This document shows positions 8,948 through 17,077 of a stretch of DNA of 46,818 nt, piece after piece. Under the pieces are notes generated by a model that saw only the letters and a list, made by a program, of their open reading frames with translations, did no database searches and was not told where the DNA came from. This DNA is from Rhizocola hellebori (lineage in GTDB: Bacteria > Actinomycetota > Actinomycetes > Mycobacteriales > Micromonosporaceae): NCBI RefSeq assembly GCF_016862955.1, contig NZ_BONY01000074.1, positions 1 through 46,818 of the forward strand, given 5' to 3'. Every line of letters begins with the position of its first letter. Position 1 is the stretch's first letter. The translations under genes and the position numbers were made by a program.

Positions 8948-9571
8948 CTACTGCCGGCGCGAGTGCCAGGTCGCTCCCAGGGTCAGTTTTCGGGTCGGGT
9001 TCGCCAGGCTGTGCTCGGGTTCGGGCAACGCGATGGAAGGCAGGTGGCTGTTGAGGTACTGCTCCCGCGCGGCCGCGCAACGCGGATACCTCGCCTGCAC
9101 CGACTCGGCGTCGCCGAGGTCGCTTCGCACGCCGTAGGGCAGTGCCCGGTTGCCTTGGTATTCGACCAGTTTGGCGGCTTCCGGCCGGTTGCCCAGCTCC
9201 TCCTGAATGGGCCATCCGAAGAGCTCGGCTTCGCCGAACGCGTTCTCGCGGGCCGGATCGACGAACTCCACAAGGAGGTCAGGGTTGGCCACCACGCGTT
9301 GGTAGACCTGCTCGCCCTGGCAGATCAGCCAGTCCTGCACGTCGGAGAAGGTGTCGTCGCTGCAGTAGCCGAACGCCACGGTGACCGCTTCCACCAGCGG
9401 CCAGCAATTCGCCTGATCCCGCATCGCCGTGTACGAGTCGGCGAAGCCCGCCAGCTCGCGGTCACCCATTTCCACCACATGGCGCCGCAACAGGACGCGC
9501 ATCAGGGGAATGACGCCTTCGGCCCGTGCCCGCAGGTGCTCAATGTAAAGCCAAAAGCCGTCGTCTTCCAT
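8948..9571 (-). CDS. DUF4240 domain protein
   Basis: 207 aa from ATG 9571. The N-terminal EDDGFWLYIEHLRARAEG resembles the DUF4240 start (FW..I......), a small helical domain of unknown function common in actinobacteria. Acidic loops and many aromatic residues follow; there are no membrane segments. An upstream GTG at 9589 would add six residues. I prefer the ATG because TACCAT lies exactly 7 nt before it (leaderless-type spacing) and the family normally starts close to FW. It converges with the membrane-protein pair, with only 7 nt between stops. Confidence 0.7.
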   Translation of the reverse strand: MEDDGFWLYIEHLRARAEGVIPLMRVLLRRHVVEMGDRELAGFADSYTAMRDQANCWPLVEAVTVAFGYCSDDTFSDVQDWLICQGEQVYQRVVANPDLLVEFVDPARENAFGEAELFGWPIQEELGNRPEAAKLVEYQGNRALPYGVRSDLGDAESVQARYPRCAAAREQYLNSHLPSIALPEPEHSLANPTRKLTLGATWHSRRQ

Positions 9572-9635
9572 CGTTTGGATGGTAGGCACCCCAGATCACC
9601 GTCGGATCGGTCAAGCGGGCGGACCTGCCCTAACC

Positions 9636-9669
9636 TTCCAGCGCGTGACCACTCCGCCACGCGCTGGAA
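9636..9669. terminator. 12-bp perfect hairpin between methyltransferase and DUF4240 genes
   Basis: TTCCAGCGCGTG (9636-9647) and CACGCGCTGGAA (9658-9669) pair perfectly around a 10-nt loop, about 10 nt after the methyltransferase stop on the minus strand. There is no U-tract. It is probably a terminator for that transcript. Confidence 0.6.
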
Positions 9670-9678
9670 TTGAGCGCC

Positions 9679-10410
9679 TCAGGGTGTGACCCGCCCCGCC
9701 ACAAAGACCATTTCCCGGCCGGGCCTATCCGGCGCGTCACGTATCTCTTCCACCGCGAAGCCGCAAGCCGCCAGCGAGGCGGTCACCTCATCGCGGCCGC
9801 GGAAGCGCAGCGTGGAATCGGAGACCAGCTCAGCGCCGTCCGAGTCGAATTGGCAGATCCCGCGGAAGGTCACCAGATCGCCGCTGACCTCGAGCAGCTC
9901 GACCCAGCTGTGCACCCCGCCGATGCCGGGAATGTCGGTGTACCCGTAGGAGTCCTCACGAGTCCAGGTCAGCCACGCCTGCGCGGCAGGATCGCGGGTT
10001 TCGAAGACGAGCCGCCCACCCGGACGCAACGCCGCATGCGCCGCGCGCAGCGTGGCGAGCCAAGCCTCGTCGGTGAGGAACACCTGCGCCACGTTCGCCG
10101 TCATCGTCACCAGATCCACCTGTATGGGCGGCACGTCGGTGGCGTAGCCGTGGATCCAGGTCACCTTCTGCGCACCGGGCTTGGCCCGCGCCACGTCGAG
10201 CGAGGCCCGTGCTGGATCGACTCCGGTCACGGTCAACCCGCGGTTGGCCAGCAGACAGGCGAAAGTGCCTGTCCCACAACCGATGTCGAGCACGCTGCCG
10301 GCCCCGAACTCGGCCGCGATCGCGGCATACCCCTCAAGATCGCTGCGGTCCGGGTCGAGCGGATCGTAGACCTGAGCCAGCCGAGGCTCCTCGAAGATCG
10401 CATCCGGCAT
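9679..10410 (-). CDS. Class I SAM-dependent methyltransferase
   Basis: 243 aa. Motif I is VLDIGCGTGTFACLLA at about residues 39-54, followed by an acidic strand-2 end (VTGVDPARASLDVARAK), motif II VDLVTMTANV and motif III LRPGGRLVFETRD. This is a cytosolic Methyltransf_25/11-type fold; the substrate cannot be inferred. The ATG at 10410 is preceded at 6 nt by TAGGGT, suggesting its own leaderless promoter even though it starts 22 nt after the ECF42 sigma gene stop on the same strand. It may therefore be both read through from that operon and transcribed separately. A strong hairpin follows the gene. Confidence 0.85.
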   Translation of the reverse strand: MPDAIFEEPRLAQVYDPLDPDRSDLEGYAAIAAEFGAGSVLDIGCGTGTFACLLANRGLTVTGVDPARASLDVARAKPGAQKVTWIHGYATDVPPIQVDLVTMTANVAQVFLTDEAWLATLRAAHAALRPGGRLVFETRDPAAQAWLTWTREDSYGYTDIPGIGGVHSWVELLEVSGDLVTFRGICQFDSDGAELVSDSTLRFRGRDEVTASLAACGFAVEEIRDAPDRPGREMVFVAGRVTP

Positions 10411-10432
10411 GCGGACACCCTAGAGCGGCCAG

Positions 10433-11668
10433 CTAATCGGCGTCGACCGAATTGGCGGCGAGCCGCGCGGCCTTGGCCAGCAGGTAGTGCTGTTCGGGGG
10501 CGCTGGCCGTGCGGGCGGCCGCGGCGCGGTAGTGCCTGATCGCCGCTTCCAGGTCGCCGGCCATCTCGAAGAAGTGCGCGCGCACCGCGTCGAGCCGATG
10601 ATGTGCGGCCAGCCGCTCGTCGAGAGCGTCGAGCAGCCTGAGCCCCTCGGCCGGGCCGTGCACCATGGCCGCGGCGATCGCACGGTTGAGGGCGACCACC
10701 GGGTTGCCGGTCATCGAGTCCAGAACCGCATACAGGGCAAGGATCTGCGGCCAGTCGGTGTCCTGGTAGCCCTCGGCTCGGGCGTGCACCGCGGCGATGG
10801 CGGCCTGCAGCTGGTACTCGCCGATCGGGCCATCGGCGATGGTGGCATTGATCAGGGCGGTCCCCTCCTCGATGAGCGCCCTGTCCCACAGCGTGCGGTC
10901 CTGTTCGTCAAGCGGGATCAGGGTTCCGCCGGCACCTGTCCGGGCCTGCCGCCGCGCATCGGTGAGCAGCATCAGCGCGAGCAGACCCGCGACCTCACCG
11001 TGGCCCGGCAGCATCCGGTGCACCATCCGGGTCAGCCGGATAGCCTCGCCGGAAAGCTCGGTGCGGTGCAGGTTCTCGCCGGCGCTGGCCGCGTACCCCT
11101 CGTTGAAAATCAGATAGAGGACGTGCAGGACGGATCGCAGGCGCTCCGGCAGCTGTGCGCTGTCGGGCATCTGAAACGGCTCCCCGGAGGCCTTGACGCG
11201 CTGCTTGGCCCGGCTGATCCGTTGCGCCATCGTGGTTTCCGGCACCAGGAACGCGCTGGCGATCTCGGTGGTGGTCATGCCGCCGACCGCCCGTAGGGTC
11301 AGCGCGATCGCCGAGGCCGGGGTCAAGGCCGGATGGCAGCACATGAACAGCAGGATCAGCGTGTCGTCCCGGCCCGACGGCTCGGCTTGCGCGATCGCCG
11401 AGTCCTGCACGGCGGCGAGGTCTTCGCGGCGACGGCGGGCCTGTTCGCTGCGGATGTGGTCGAGCAGCTTGCGGGAAGCGGTCTGGATCAGCCAGCCCCG
11501 CGGGTTGCCCGGGATACCGTCGCGTGGCCAGTGGGTGACCGCCGAAAGCAGGGCCTCGCCGACCGCGTCCTCGGCAGCGTCGAAGTCGCCGAACCGCCGC
11601 ACGAGCACGCCAAGAACCTGCGGCGCCAGGTCGCGCAGCAGGTTGTCGAAGGCCGGCTCCGGGGTCAC
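10433..11668 (-). CDS. ECF42-type RNA polymerase sigma factor with C-terminal helical extension
   Basis: 411 aa. Residues 5-75 are the sigma-2 region (FDAAEDAVGEALLSAVTHW, GNPRGWLIQTASRKLLDHIR) and about 100-165 the sigma-4 HTH (MTTTEIASAFLVPETTMAQRISRAK). Unlike ordinary ECF factors it has about 230 further residues of TPR-like helices (FNEGYAASAG, MTGNPVVALNRA, LLDALDERL). This architecture is the hallmark of ECF42, whose genes typically sit beside DGPF/YCII-domain proteins instead of anti-sigma factors; the extension is thought to control activity. Here the GTG start overlaps the stop of exactly such a partner by 4 bp (GTGA). The target promoters are unknown. Confidence 0.9.
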   Translation of the reverse strand: MTPEPAFDNLLRDLAPQVLGVLVRRFGDFDAAEDAVGEALLSAVTHWPRDGIPGNPRGWLIQTASRKLLDHIRSEQARRRREDLAAVQDSAIAQAEPSGRDDTLILLFMCCHPALTPASAIALTLRAVGGMTTTEIASAFLVPETTMAQRISRAKQRVKASGEPFQMPDSAQLPERLRSVLHVLYLIFNEGYAASAGENLHRTELSGEAIRLTRMVHRMLPGHGEVAGLLALMLLTDARRQARTGAGGTLIPLDEQDRTLWDRALIEEGTALINATIADGPIGEYQLQAAIAAVHARAEGYQDTDWPQILALYAVLDSMTGNPVVALNRAIAAAMVHGPAEGLRLLDALDERLAAHHRLDAVRAHFFEMAGDLEAAIRHYRAAAARTASAPEQHYLLAKAARLAANSVDAD

Positions 11669-12081
11669 GGCTCCGGGGTCAGCACCTGAAAGTCGCAGGC
11701 TGTCATCACCCGCCGCACACCGATCGGCTGCTGCAGCGGCACCCCTTTGGGCCCCGGCACGCTGGAGATCCTCGCGGCGATCTCGATGGCGCGTTGCTGT
11801 GATTCCACATCGACCAGCTGGTACCCGGCAAGCAGCTCCTTGAACTCCACGAACGGGCCGTCGGTGATGACCGGCGCGGTCATCCCGTCGCTGGTCACGA
11901 TCTTGGCCAGCTCAGGCCCGGTCAGCGCCTGGTCGTCCACCAGCTCACCGCTGTCGGCCAGCTCCTTGAGCAGCGCACGGTAGTAGTCCATGTGCGCCTT
12001 GACCTCTTCGGGCTCCCACTGGTCCATCGGCGTGTCGATGGCGCCGCCGTCATAGTTCACCGTCAGCAGATACTTGGTCAT
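11665..12081 (-). CDS. DGPF/YCII-domain protein, ECF42 partner
   Basis: 138 aa from ATG 12081, with GGGAG about 6 nt upstream. A longer open frame extends upstream but has no start signal. Dimeric alpha-beta YCII fold: MTKYLLTVNYDGG at the N-terminus, a central helix (EVKAHMDYYRALLKELADSG) and the defining DGPFVEFKELLAGYQLVD motif. These proteins are genetically linked to ECF42 sigma factors. A signalling or small-molecule-binding role is inferred from that link, not demonstrated. It is the first gene of a minus-strand unit with the sigma factor and is divergent from the ThDP enzyme gene across 95 bp. Confidence 0.9.
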   Translation of the reverse strand: MTKYLLTVNYDGGAIDTPMDQWEPEEVKAHMDYYRALLKELADSGELVDDQALTGPELAKIVTSDGMTAPVITDGPFVEFKELLAGYQLVDVESQQRAIEIAARISSVPGPKGVPLQQPIGVRRVMTACDFQVLTPEP

Positions 12082-12176
12082 CTCAGCTCCCGTCTCACCG
12101 GCCTCTACCTTAGGACGGAGCCGCGAGCGCGATTTCGACACGTCGGGGCAACCCGAATTTCTCGTATGGTCGAGCC

Positions 12177-13712
12177 ATGAACGGCGCACAGGCGATCCTG
12201 CGGACATTGGTGGCGGGCGGGGTGGAGGTCTGCTTCACCAACCCGGGGACCTCCGAGATGCATCTGGTCGCCGAAATGGACTCGGTGCCGGCCATGCGAG
12301 GCGTGCTGTGCCTGTTCGAAGGGGTCGCGACCGGGGCGGCGGACGGCTACGCGCGCATGGCGCAGCGCCCGGCCAGCACCCTGCTGCATCTGGGCCCGGG
12401 GCTGGGCAACGGGCTGGCCAACCTGCACAACGCCCGCAGGGCGGGCACCCCGATGGTGAACATCATCGGCGACCATGCCACCTACCATGAGCGCTTCGAC
12501 GCGCCGCTGCAGTCGGACATCGCGGCCATGGCCGGCACAGTGTCCAAATGGGTCGGTCGGGCGCTGACCGCGGCGCAGGCCGGCGCGCTCACCGCCGAAG
12601 CTGTCGGGTGCAGCCTCGGGCCGGCCGCCGGGGACCCGGCTGGAAGCCGGATCGCCACGCTGATCCTGCCCGCCGACGTGTGCTGGTCACCGGGGGCCTC
12701 GCCGGGCGCGGTCACCCCGGCGTCGCCCGCTTCAGCCGACCCCGACCGGGCCGAGGCGGTCGCCAAGCTGCTGGGCACGCAGCAGAATTGCCTGCTGCTG
12801 CTGGGCGGTGACGCGCTGCTCGCGCCGGGCCTGACCGCAGCGAGCCGGGTGGCCCAGGCAACCGGGGCGCGGCTGCTGGCCGAGCACGCCCCGGCCCGCC
12901 ACGAGCGCGGCGCTGGGATCCCGCACCTCGACCGGCTCGCTTACCTCGGCCAGGCCGCCGCGGCCCAGCTCGCCGGCACGCAGCACCTCATCCTGGCCGG
13001 CGCCCGCGCACCGGTGACCTTCTTCGCCTACCCGGACAGCCCCAGCGACCTGGTGCCCGCCGGGTGTACGGTGCACGATCTGGGCAATGCCGCCACCCTG
13101 GCCCAGCTCGCCGAGCTGGTGGCACCACGGGCGAAACCCGTTGCTGCCGTTGACAACCAGGCCGGGTTACCCAGCGGGGAGCTGACCGCCCAGACCGCTG
13201 CCGCGGTCCTCGCCGCGCTGTTGCCGCGGCACGCGATTGTGGTCGACGAAGCGATCACGTCGGGCCGGTTCCTGGCCGCCGCGACCGCCGGCAGCCCGCG
13301 GCACGACTGGCTCAGCCTGACCGGCGGCGCCATCGGGCAGGGGATGCCGGTGGCGACGGGAGCGGCGATCGCCTGCCCGGACCGGCCGGTGCTCAATCTG
13401 CAAGCCGACGGCAGCGCGATGTATACGCTGCAAGCACTCTGGACCCAGGCCCGGGAAGGGCTGAACGTCACCACGGTCATCTTCCACAACGCCAGTTACG
13501 CGATCCTCGGCATGGAGCTGCGCCGGGTCGGCGCGGCGGGCGGCGAGCGCAGCAGGGCCCTGCTCGACCTGCCGGGCCTCGATTTCGTCCACCTGGCCAG
13601 GGGGATGGGGGTGCCCGCCACCCGGGCCGCCACCGCCGACGATCTCGCCGCGCAGCTGGCCGGCGTGCTCGCGGAGCCGGGTCCCCACCTGATCGAGGCC
13701 ATGGTGCCGTGA
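12177..13712 (+). CDS. Acetolactate-synthase-like ThDP-dependent enzyme
   Basis: 511 aa, three-domain POX/AHAS architecture. The N-terminal Pyr domain has FTNPGTSEMHL and the ThDP-activating glutamate in LCLFEGVATGAADGYARM. There is a short central domain. The C-terminal PP domain has LQADGSAMYTLQALWTQ and VIFHNASYAILGME, where ADG replaces GDG of the ThDP motif, as I recall for this short subfamily usually annotated acetolactate synthase large subunit. True AHAS is about 50-100 residues longer with a regulatory partner, which is absent here, so a benzoylformate-decarboxylase-like 2-oxoacid reaction is equally possible. TATGGT lies 6 nt before the ATG (leaderless-type). Confidence 0.8.
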   Translation: MNGAQAILRTLVAGGVEVCFTNPGTSEMHLVAEMDSVPAMRGVLCLFEGVATGAADGYARMAQRPASTLLHLGPGLGNGLANLHNARRAGTPMVNIIGDHATYHERFDAPLQSDIAAMAGTVSKWVGRALTAAQAGALTAEAVGCSLGPAAGDPAGSRIATLILPADVCWSPGASPGAVTPASPASADPDRAEAVAKLLGTQQNCLLLLGGDALLAPGLTAASRVAQATGARLLAEHAPARHERGAGIPHLDRLAYLGQAAAAQLAGTQHLILAGARAPVTFFAYPDSPSDLVPAGCTVHDLGNAATLAQLAELVAPRAKPVAAVDNQAGLPSGELTAQTAAAVLAALLPRHAIVVDEAITSGRFLAAATAGSPRHDWLSLTGGAIGQGMPVATGAAIACPDRPVLNLQADGSAMYTLQALWTQAREGLNVTTVIFHNASYAILGMELRRVGAAGGERSRALLDLPGLDFVHLARGMGVPATRAATADDLAAQLAGVLAEPGPHLIEAMVP

Positions 13713-13727
13713 CTACGATTTCGCACC

Positions 13728-14324
13728 ATGCTGATCCCGATGCCGACTCTCACCGCGATCGCGGCCGGAGAGGTCACGCTGGCCTTCCGCCGCTGGGACA
13801 GGGCCAGGGTGAAGGCCGGGACCCAGCTGCGCACGGCGATCGGGCTGGTCGAGGTGACCTCGGTGGAGTCGGTGAAGCTCAGCTCGGTCACTGCCGGGCA
13901 GGCGAAGCTCGCCGGGTTCGGCTCCCGTCAGGCGCTGCACGACTTCCTCAACCGCAAGCCGCAGGGCACAATCTTCCGCATCGAGCTGCGCCCGGCCGGC
14001 GCCGACCCGCGAATCGCGCTGCGCGCCGACGATGATCTGTCCGATGTGGAGATCGCTGCCATCGTCGACCGGCTGGCCGCGATGGACCGGTCTTCCGGCA
14101 AGGATCCGTGGACGTCGCGGTTCCTGCGGCTGATCGCCGAGCGGCCCGCGGTGAGGGCACCCGATCTGGCCGAGTCGGTCGGCTGGGAAACCTTGGTCTT
14201 CAAGCGCTATGTGCGACGGCTCAAGGAGCTCGGCCTCACCGAGAGCCTCGACATCGGCTACCGCCTCTCCCCCCGCGGCCAGGTCGTGCTCTCCGCGATT
14301 CTCCAAGGTGGACGTTCCGGATAG
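13728..14324 (+). CDS. ASCH-like domain protein with C-terminal winged helix
   Basis: 198 aa starting 15 nt after the ThDP enzyme stop, so probably co-transcribed. Residues 8-90 (LAFRRWDRARVKAGTQLRTA, GLVEVTSVESV, FRIELR) resemble an ASCH/PUA-like beta-barrel, a fold that binds RNA or modified bases. Residues about 115-198 look like a winged helix (FLRLIAERPAVRAPDLAESVGWETLVFKRYVRRLKELGLTES), with wing residues GYRLSPRGQ. The combination suggests a nucleic-acid-binding regulator. The ligand is unknown, and a link to the ThDP enzyme is only positional. Confidence 0.6.
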   Translation: MLIPMPTLTAIAAGEVTLAFRRWDRARVKAGTQLRTAIGLVEVTSVESVKLSSVTAGQAKLAGFGSRQALHDFLNRKPQGTIFRIELRPAGADPRIALRADDDLSDVEIAAIVDRLAAMDRSSGKDPWTSRFLRLIAERPAVRAPDLAESVGWETLVFKRYVRRLKELGLTESLDIGYRLSPRGQVVLSAILQGGRSG

Positions 14325-14334
14325 GACGATATAG

Positions 14335-14358
14335 AGTGATCTGGATATATTGATCACT
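14335..14358 (+). promoter_or_regulatory. Operator-like palindrome before the permease-amidase operon
   Basis: AGTGATC (14335-14341) and GATCACT (14352-14358) form a perfect 7-bp inverted repeat with a 10-nt A/T-rich centre containing ATATAT, 18 nt before the permease ATG. The local AT-richness is striking in this high-GC window. It fits a dimeric repressor (for example GntR/MarR type) covering the promoter; no such regulator gene is adjacent. Confidence 0.5.
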
Positions 14359-14376
14359 AGTAGCTGCGAGGTCCAG

Positions 14377-15831
14377 ATGACCGATCAGACTGCTCCGGCC
14401 CCGGCCACCCTGCGCAAGGATGCCATCGGGCTCAGGGAAGTGCTCTTTCAAAGCATCACGGACATGGCCCCCGCCGCGGCCATCGCGGCTTCCATCCCGG
14501 CCGGCGCTGCTTTCGCCGGTGGCTCGCTGCCGCTTTCCGTGGTCTTCGCCCTCATCGCCTGCCTGTTTTGCGCTGTATGCATCTCCGAGCTCGCCAAGCA
14601 TCTGCCGGCGGCCGGATCGCTGGCCACCTACGCGGCGCGCGGTCTGCACAACGGGATCGGGTTTTTGGTGGCGTGGGCCTACACCCTGGTCGGGGTGCTC
14701 ATCCCGCCGCTTGTCCTGCTGCAGCTCGGATTCACCACCGCCGCTACGCTGAGTTCCGAGTTCCCCGGCTATCCGGCCGATCTGTGGTGGCCGTGGACGG
14801 TGCTCGGCGCGCTCATTGTCATGGTCGCCGGGCTCTATGGGATCCGGACCTCCACCAGACTCGGTACCATATTGGGAATCTTCGAAATCGGCGTCTTCGC
14901 CGTCCTCGGCGTGTTGCTCGTGCTGCACGCGGGCAGCGACAACACGCTGTCCGTCTTCACCACCGCGCACACCCCCAACGGGGAGTATCACGGGCTGACC
15001 GGGGTCATCGCCGGTTCGGTCTTCACCATTCTCGCCTTCGGCGGATTCGAGGGCGCGGCCCCGCTGGCCGAGGAGGCGCGCGATCCCCGCCGCACCATCC
15101 GCCGCGCCGTGCTGGGCGCGACGCTGATAATCGGCGCCCTCTACATCTTCACCACCTACGCCGTCGATGTGGCTTTCGGGCCGGACAGCTTCCTCACCTT
15201 CACCAGCTCCGGCCCGGACTCGTGGGAAGGCTTGGCGCGCAGCCTTTACGGCGTTTTCTGGGTGCTGGTCTTCCTCGCTATCGTCAACTCCACCATCGCC
15301 AACGCCAACGCGGGGGTGAACGTCTCCAGCCGCACCGCCTACGCGATGGGCCGCATCGGCGCCTTCCCGTATGCCTTGGCGCGCATCGGAACCAAGCATC
15401 GCTCGCCGCACGTGGCGATCCTCATCGTGACCGCGGCGACGATTGTGGTCGCGCTGGGTCTGGGCTTCAGCTACGACCCGGTGACCGCCTTCGCGATGGT
15501 CGGCACCGGCATCGTCATCCTGCTGGTGGCCAACTACATCGTCGCGAACGCGGCCTGCCTTGGCTATTTCACCCGGCGCAGGCGGGAGGAGCTCAACGTC
15601 TTCCTGCATATCATCATCCCGGTACTGGGCATCGCCGCATTCGTGCCGGCCTGGCTGACCGCCGCCGGTCTGCCGGTGTTCTCCTTCGTCCCCCACCTGA
15701 CCCCGCCCATCTCCTACGCCGGCCCGGCCGTGGCGGTGTGGATGGTGCTCGGTTTGCTTGTCATGATTTGGTTGTACGTGCGCCACCCGCAGCGGGTGGC
15801 CGACGTGGCCAGGGTGCATCTCGATGAGTAG
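14377..15831 (+). CDS. APC-family amino acid/amide permease
   Basis: 484 aa from ATG 14377 (GAGGT 4-5 nt upstream); an in-frame TTG at 14350 would place coding sequence over the operator palindrome. About twelve membrane helices. The first-helix signature is LFQSITDMAPAAAIAASIPAG, and the conserved loop after helix 6 is FGGFEGAAPLAEEARDPRRTIRRAV, diagnostic of the amino acid-polyamine-organocation superfamily. The last 8 bp overlap the acetamidase/formamidase gene, so uptake and hydrolysis of a small amide is the likely joint task. Exact substrate unknown. Confidence 0.85.
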   Translation: MTDQTAPAPATLRKDAIGLREVLFQSITDMAPAAAIAASIPAGAAFAGGSLPLSVVFALIACLFCAVCISELAKHLPAAGSLATYAARGLHNGIGFLVAWAYTLVGVLIPPLVLLQLGFTTAATLSSEFPGYPADLWWPWTVLGALIVMVAGLYGIRTSTRLGTILGIFEIGVFAVLGVLLVLHAGSDNTLSVFTTAHTPNGEYHGLTGVIAGSVFTILAFGGFEGAAPLAEEARDPRRTIRRAVLGATLIIGALYIFTTYAVDVAFGPDSFLTFTSSGPDSWEGLARSLYGVFWVLVFLAIVNSTIANANAGVNVSSRTAYAMGRIGAFPYALARIGTKHRSPHVAILIVTAATIVVALGLGFSYDPVTAFAMVGTGIVILLVANYIVANAACLGYFTRRRREELNVFLHIIIPVLGIAAFVPAWLTAAGLPVFSFVPHLTPPISYAGPAVAVWMVLGLLVMIWLYVRHPQRVADVARVHLDE

Positions 15832-16834
15832 CGTCCAGGTCTTCACCTACCGCCCTTCGGCCAGCGAGTTCGCCTGGACCTTCGGCGGGGCCGCCCCCGT
15901 GGCGCGGGTGGCCCCGGGCACCGTGCTGGAGGTGTTCACCGAGGACTGCTTCGCCGGACGGGTCCGTGGCGTCGACGATCTGGTGTCCCGGGTGGTCGAA
16001 TTCCCCTACGTCAACCCGCAGACCGGCCCGTTCTACATCGACGGCGCCGAGCCCGGCGACACGCTCGCGGTGCATTTCGTGTCGATCGAGCCGGCCCGTG
16101 ACTGGGGCGCGTCGACCACGGTGCCGCTGTTCGGTGCGCTGACCTCCACCCACACCACCGCCACGCTTCAGGATCCCCTGCCGGAAGTGGTCTGGATCTA
16201 CCAGTTCGACAAGGCAAACCGCTTGTGCCGCTTCGAGTCGCGCTTCGGGGACTACACGGTCGATCTGCCGATGGACCCGATGCACGGCACGGTCGGGGTC
16301 GCCCCGGCGAACCTGGAGGCGCGTTCCTCGCTGGTGCCCGACGCGCACGGCGGCAACATGGACACCCCCGAGATGCGCGCCGGGGTCACCTGCTACCTGG
16401 GCGTCAACGTGCCTGGCGCGCTGTTCTCCCTCGGCGACGGCCATGCCCGCCAGGGCGAGGGCGAGACCTGCGGGGTCGCCGTGGAATGCGCCATGAACAC
16501 GGTGGTCATCGTCGACGTGGTCAAGGGGCGGCCGTGTCCGTGGCCCCGGCTGGAGTCCGATACGCACATCATGAGCACCGGATCGGCCCGCCCGCTGGAG
16601 GACGCCTTCCGCATCGCCCAGGTGGATTTGATCCAATGGCTGCAGGCCGACTACGGGCTGGCCATGCTGGACGCCTATCAGCTTGTGTCGCAAGGGGTTG
16701 AGGCGCCACTGGCGAACGTCGTCGACCCCAACTACACCGCGCTGGCCAAGATGCGCAAGGAATGGCTGCCCCGCACGCCGGCGATGGACGACACCCATGC
16801 CCGGCTGCGCGCGATAGCCGCCGCCTACCGCTGA
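15824..16834 (+). CDS. Acetamidase/formamidase family hydrolase
   Basis: 336 aa, overlapping the permease gene by 8 bp. Matches the FmdA/AmdA family: N-terminal beta domain (VLEVFTEDCFAGRV), NPQTGPFYIDGAEPGDTLAV, LPMDPMHGTVGVAP, HGGNMDTPEM, and the core LGDGHARQGEGETCGVAVEC. The His, Asp and Glu residues of those last motifs form the metal site in characterised members. Expected reaction: hydrolysis of a short-chain amide such as formamide or acetamide to acid and ammonia in the cytoplasm, supplying nitrogen. With the coupled APC permease it makes a two-gene amide utilisation unit behind a single operator. Confidence 0.88.
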   Translation: MSSVQVFTYRPSASEFAWTFGGAAPVARVAPGTVLEVFTEDCFAGRVRGVDDLVSRVVEFPYVNPQTGPFYIDGAEPGDTLAVHFVSIEPARDWGASTTVPLFGALTSTHTTATLQDPLPEVVWIYQFDKANRLCRFESRFGDYTVDLPMDPMHGTVGVAPANLEARSSLVPDAHGGNMDTPEMRAGVTCYLGVNVPGALFSLGDGHARQGEGETCGVAVECAMNTVVIVDVVKGRPCPWPRLESDTHIMSTGSARPLEDAFRIAQVDLIQWLQADYGLAMLDAYQLVSQGVEAPLANVVDPNYTALAKMRKEWLPRTPAMDDTHARLRAIAAAYR

Positions 16835-17077
16835 GCCGAAACCCAGATCCACAAATGGTTCCAGAACGGTGCATAGCACCTGGTGCCGCCGCCTGGGGCA
16901 GCGCCCGCTGCACGCTACTGGTTAGATGCCTCGCATGCAGATGGTCGCAGGGATCCTCGGGTTCGCGATCGCTCGTGACTGAGTGGGCAGACCGGCACGT
17001 CTGATCGGCCACAGCTTGCAACTGACCACAGCCACGAAACGTCTAGTGATCGAGCTGGGTGCAATGGGGAGGAAAGA

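Noticed and set aside
14236-15846. Minus-strand open frame (536 codons) opposite the APC permease
   Set aside because: Gly/Asp/Arg/His-rich shadow; the permease frame has clear membrane helices and family motifs.
16835-17077. Small RNA or tRNA-like structure between the amidase and L,D-transpeptidase genes
   Set aside because: Only short weak hairpins; no cloverleaf or conserved RNA pattern could be drawn.
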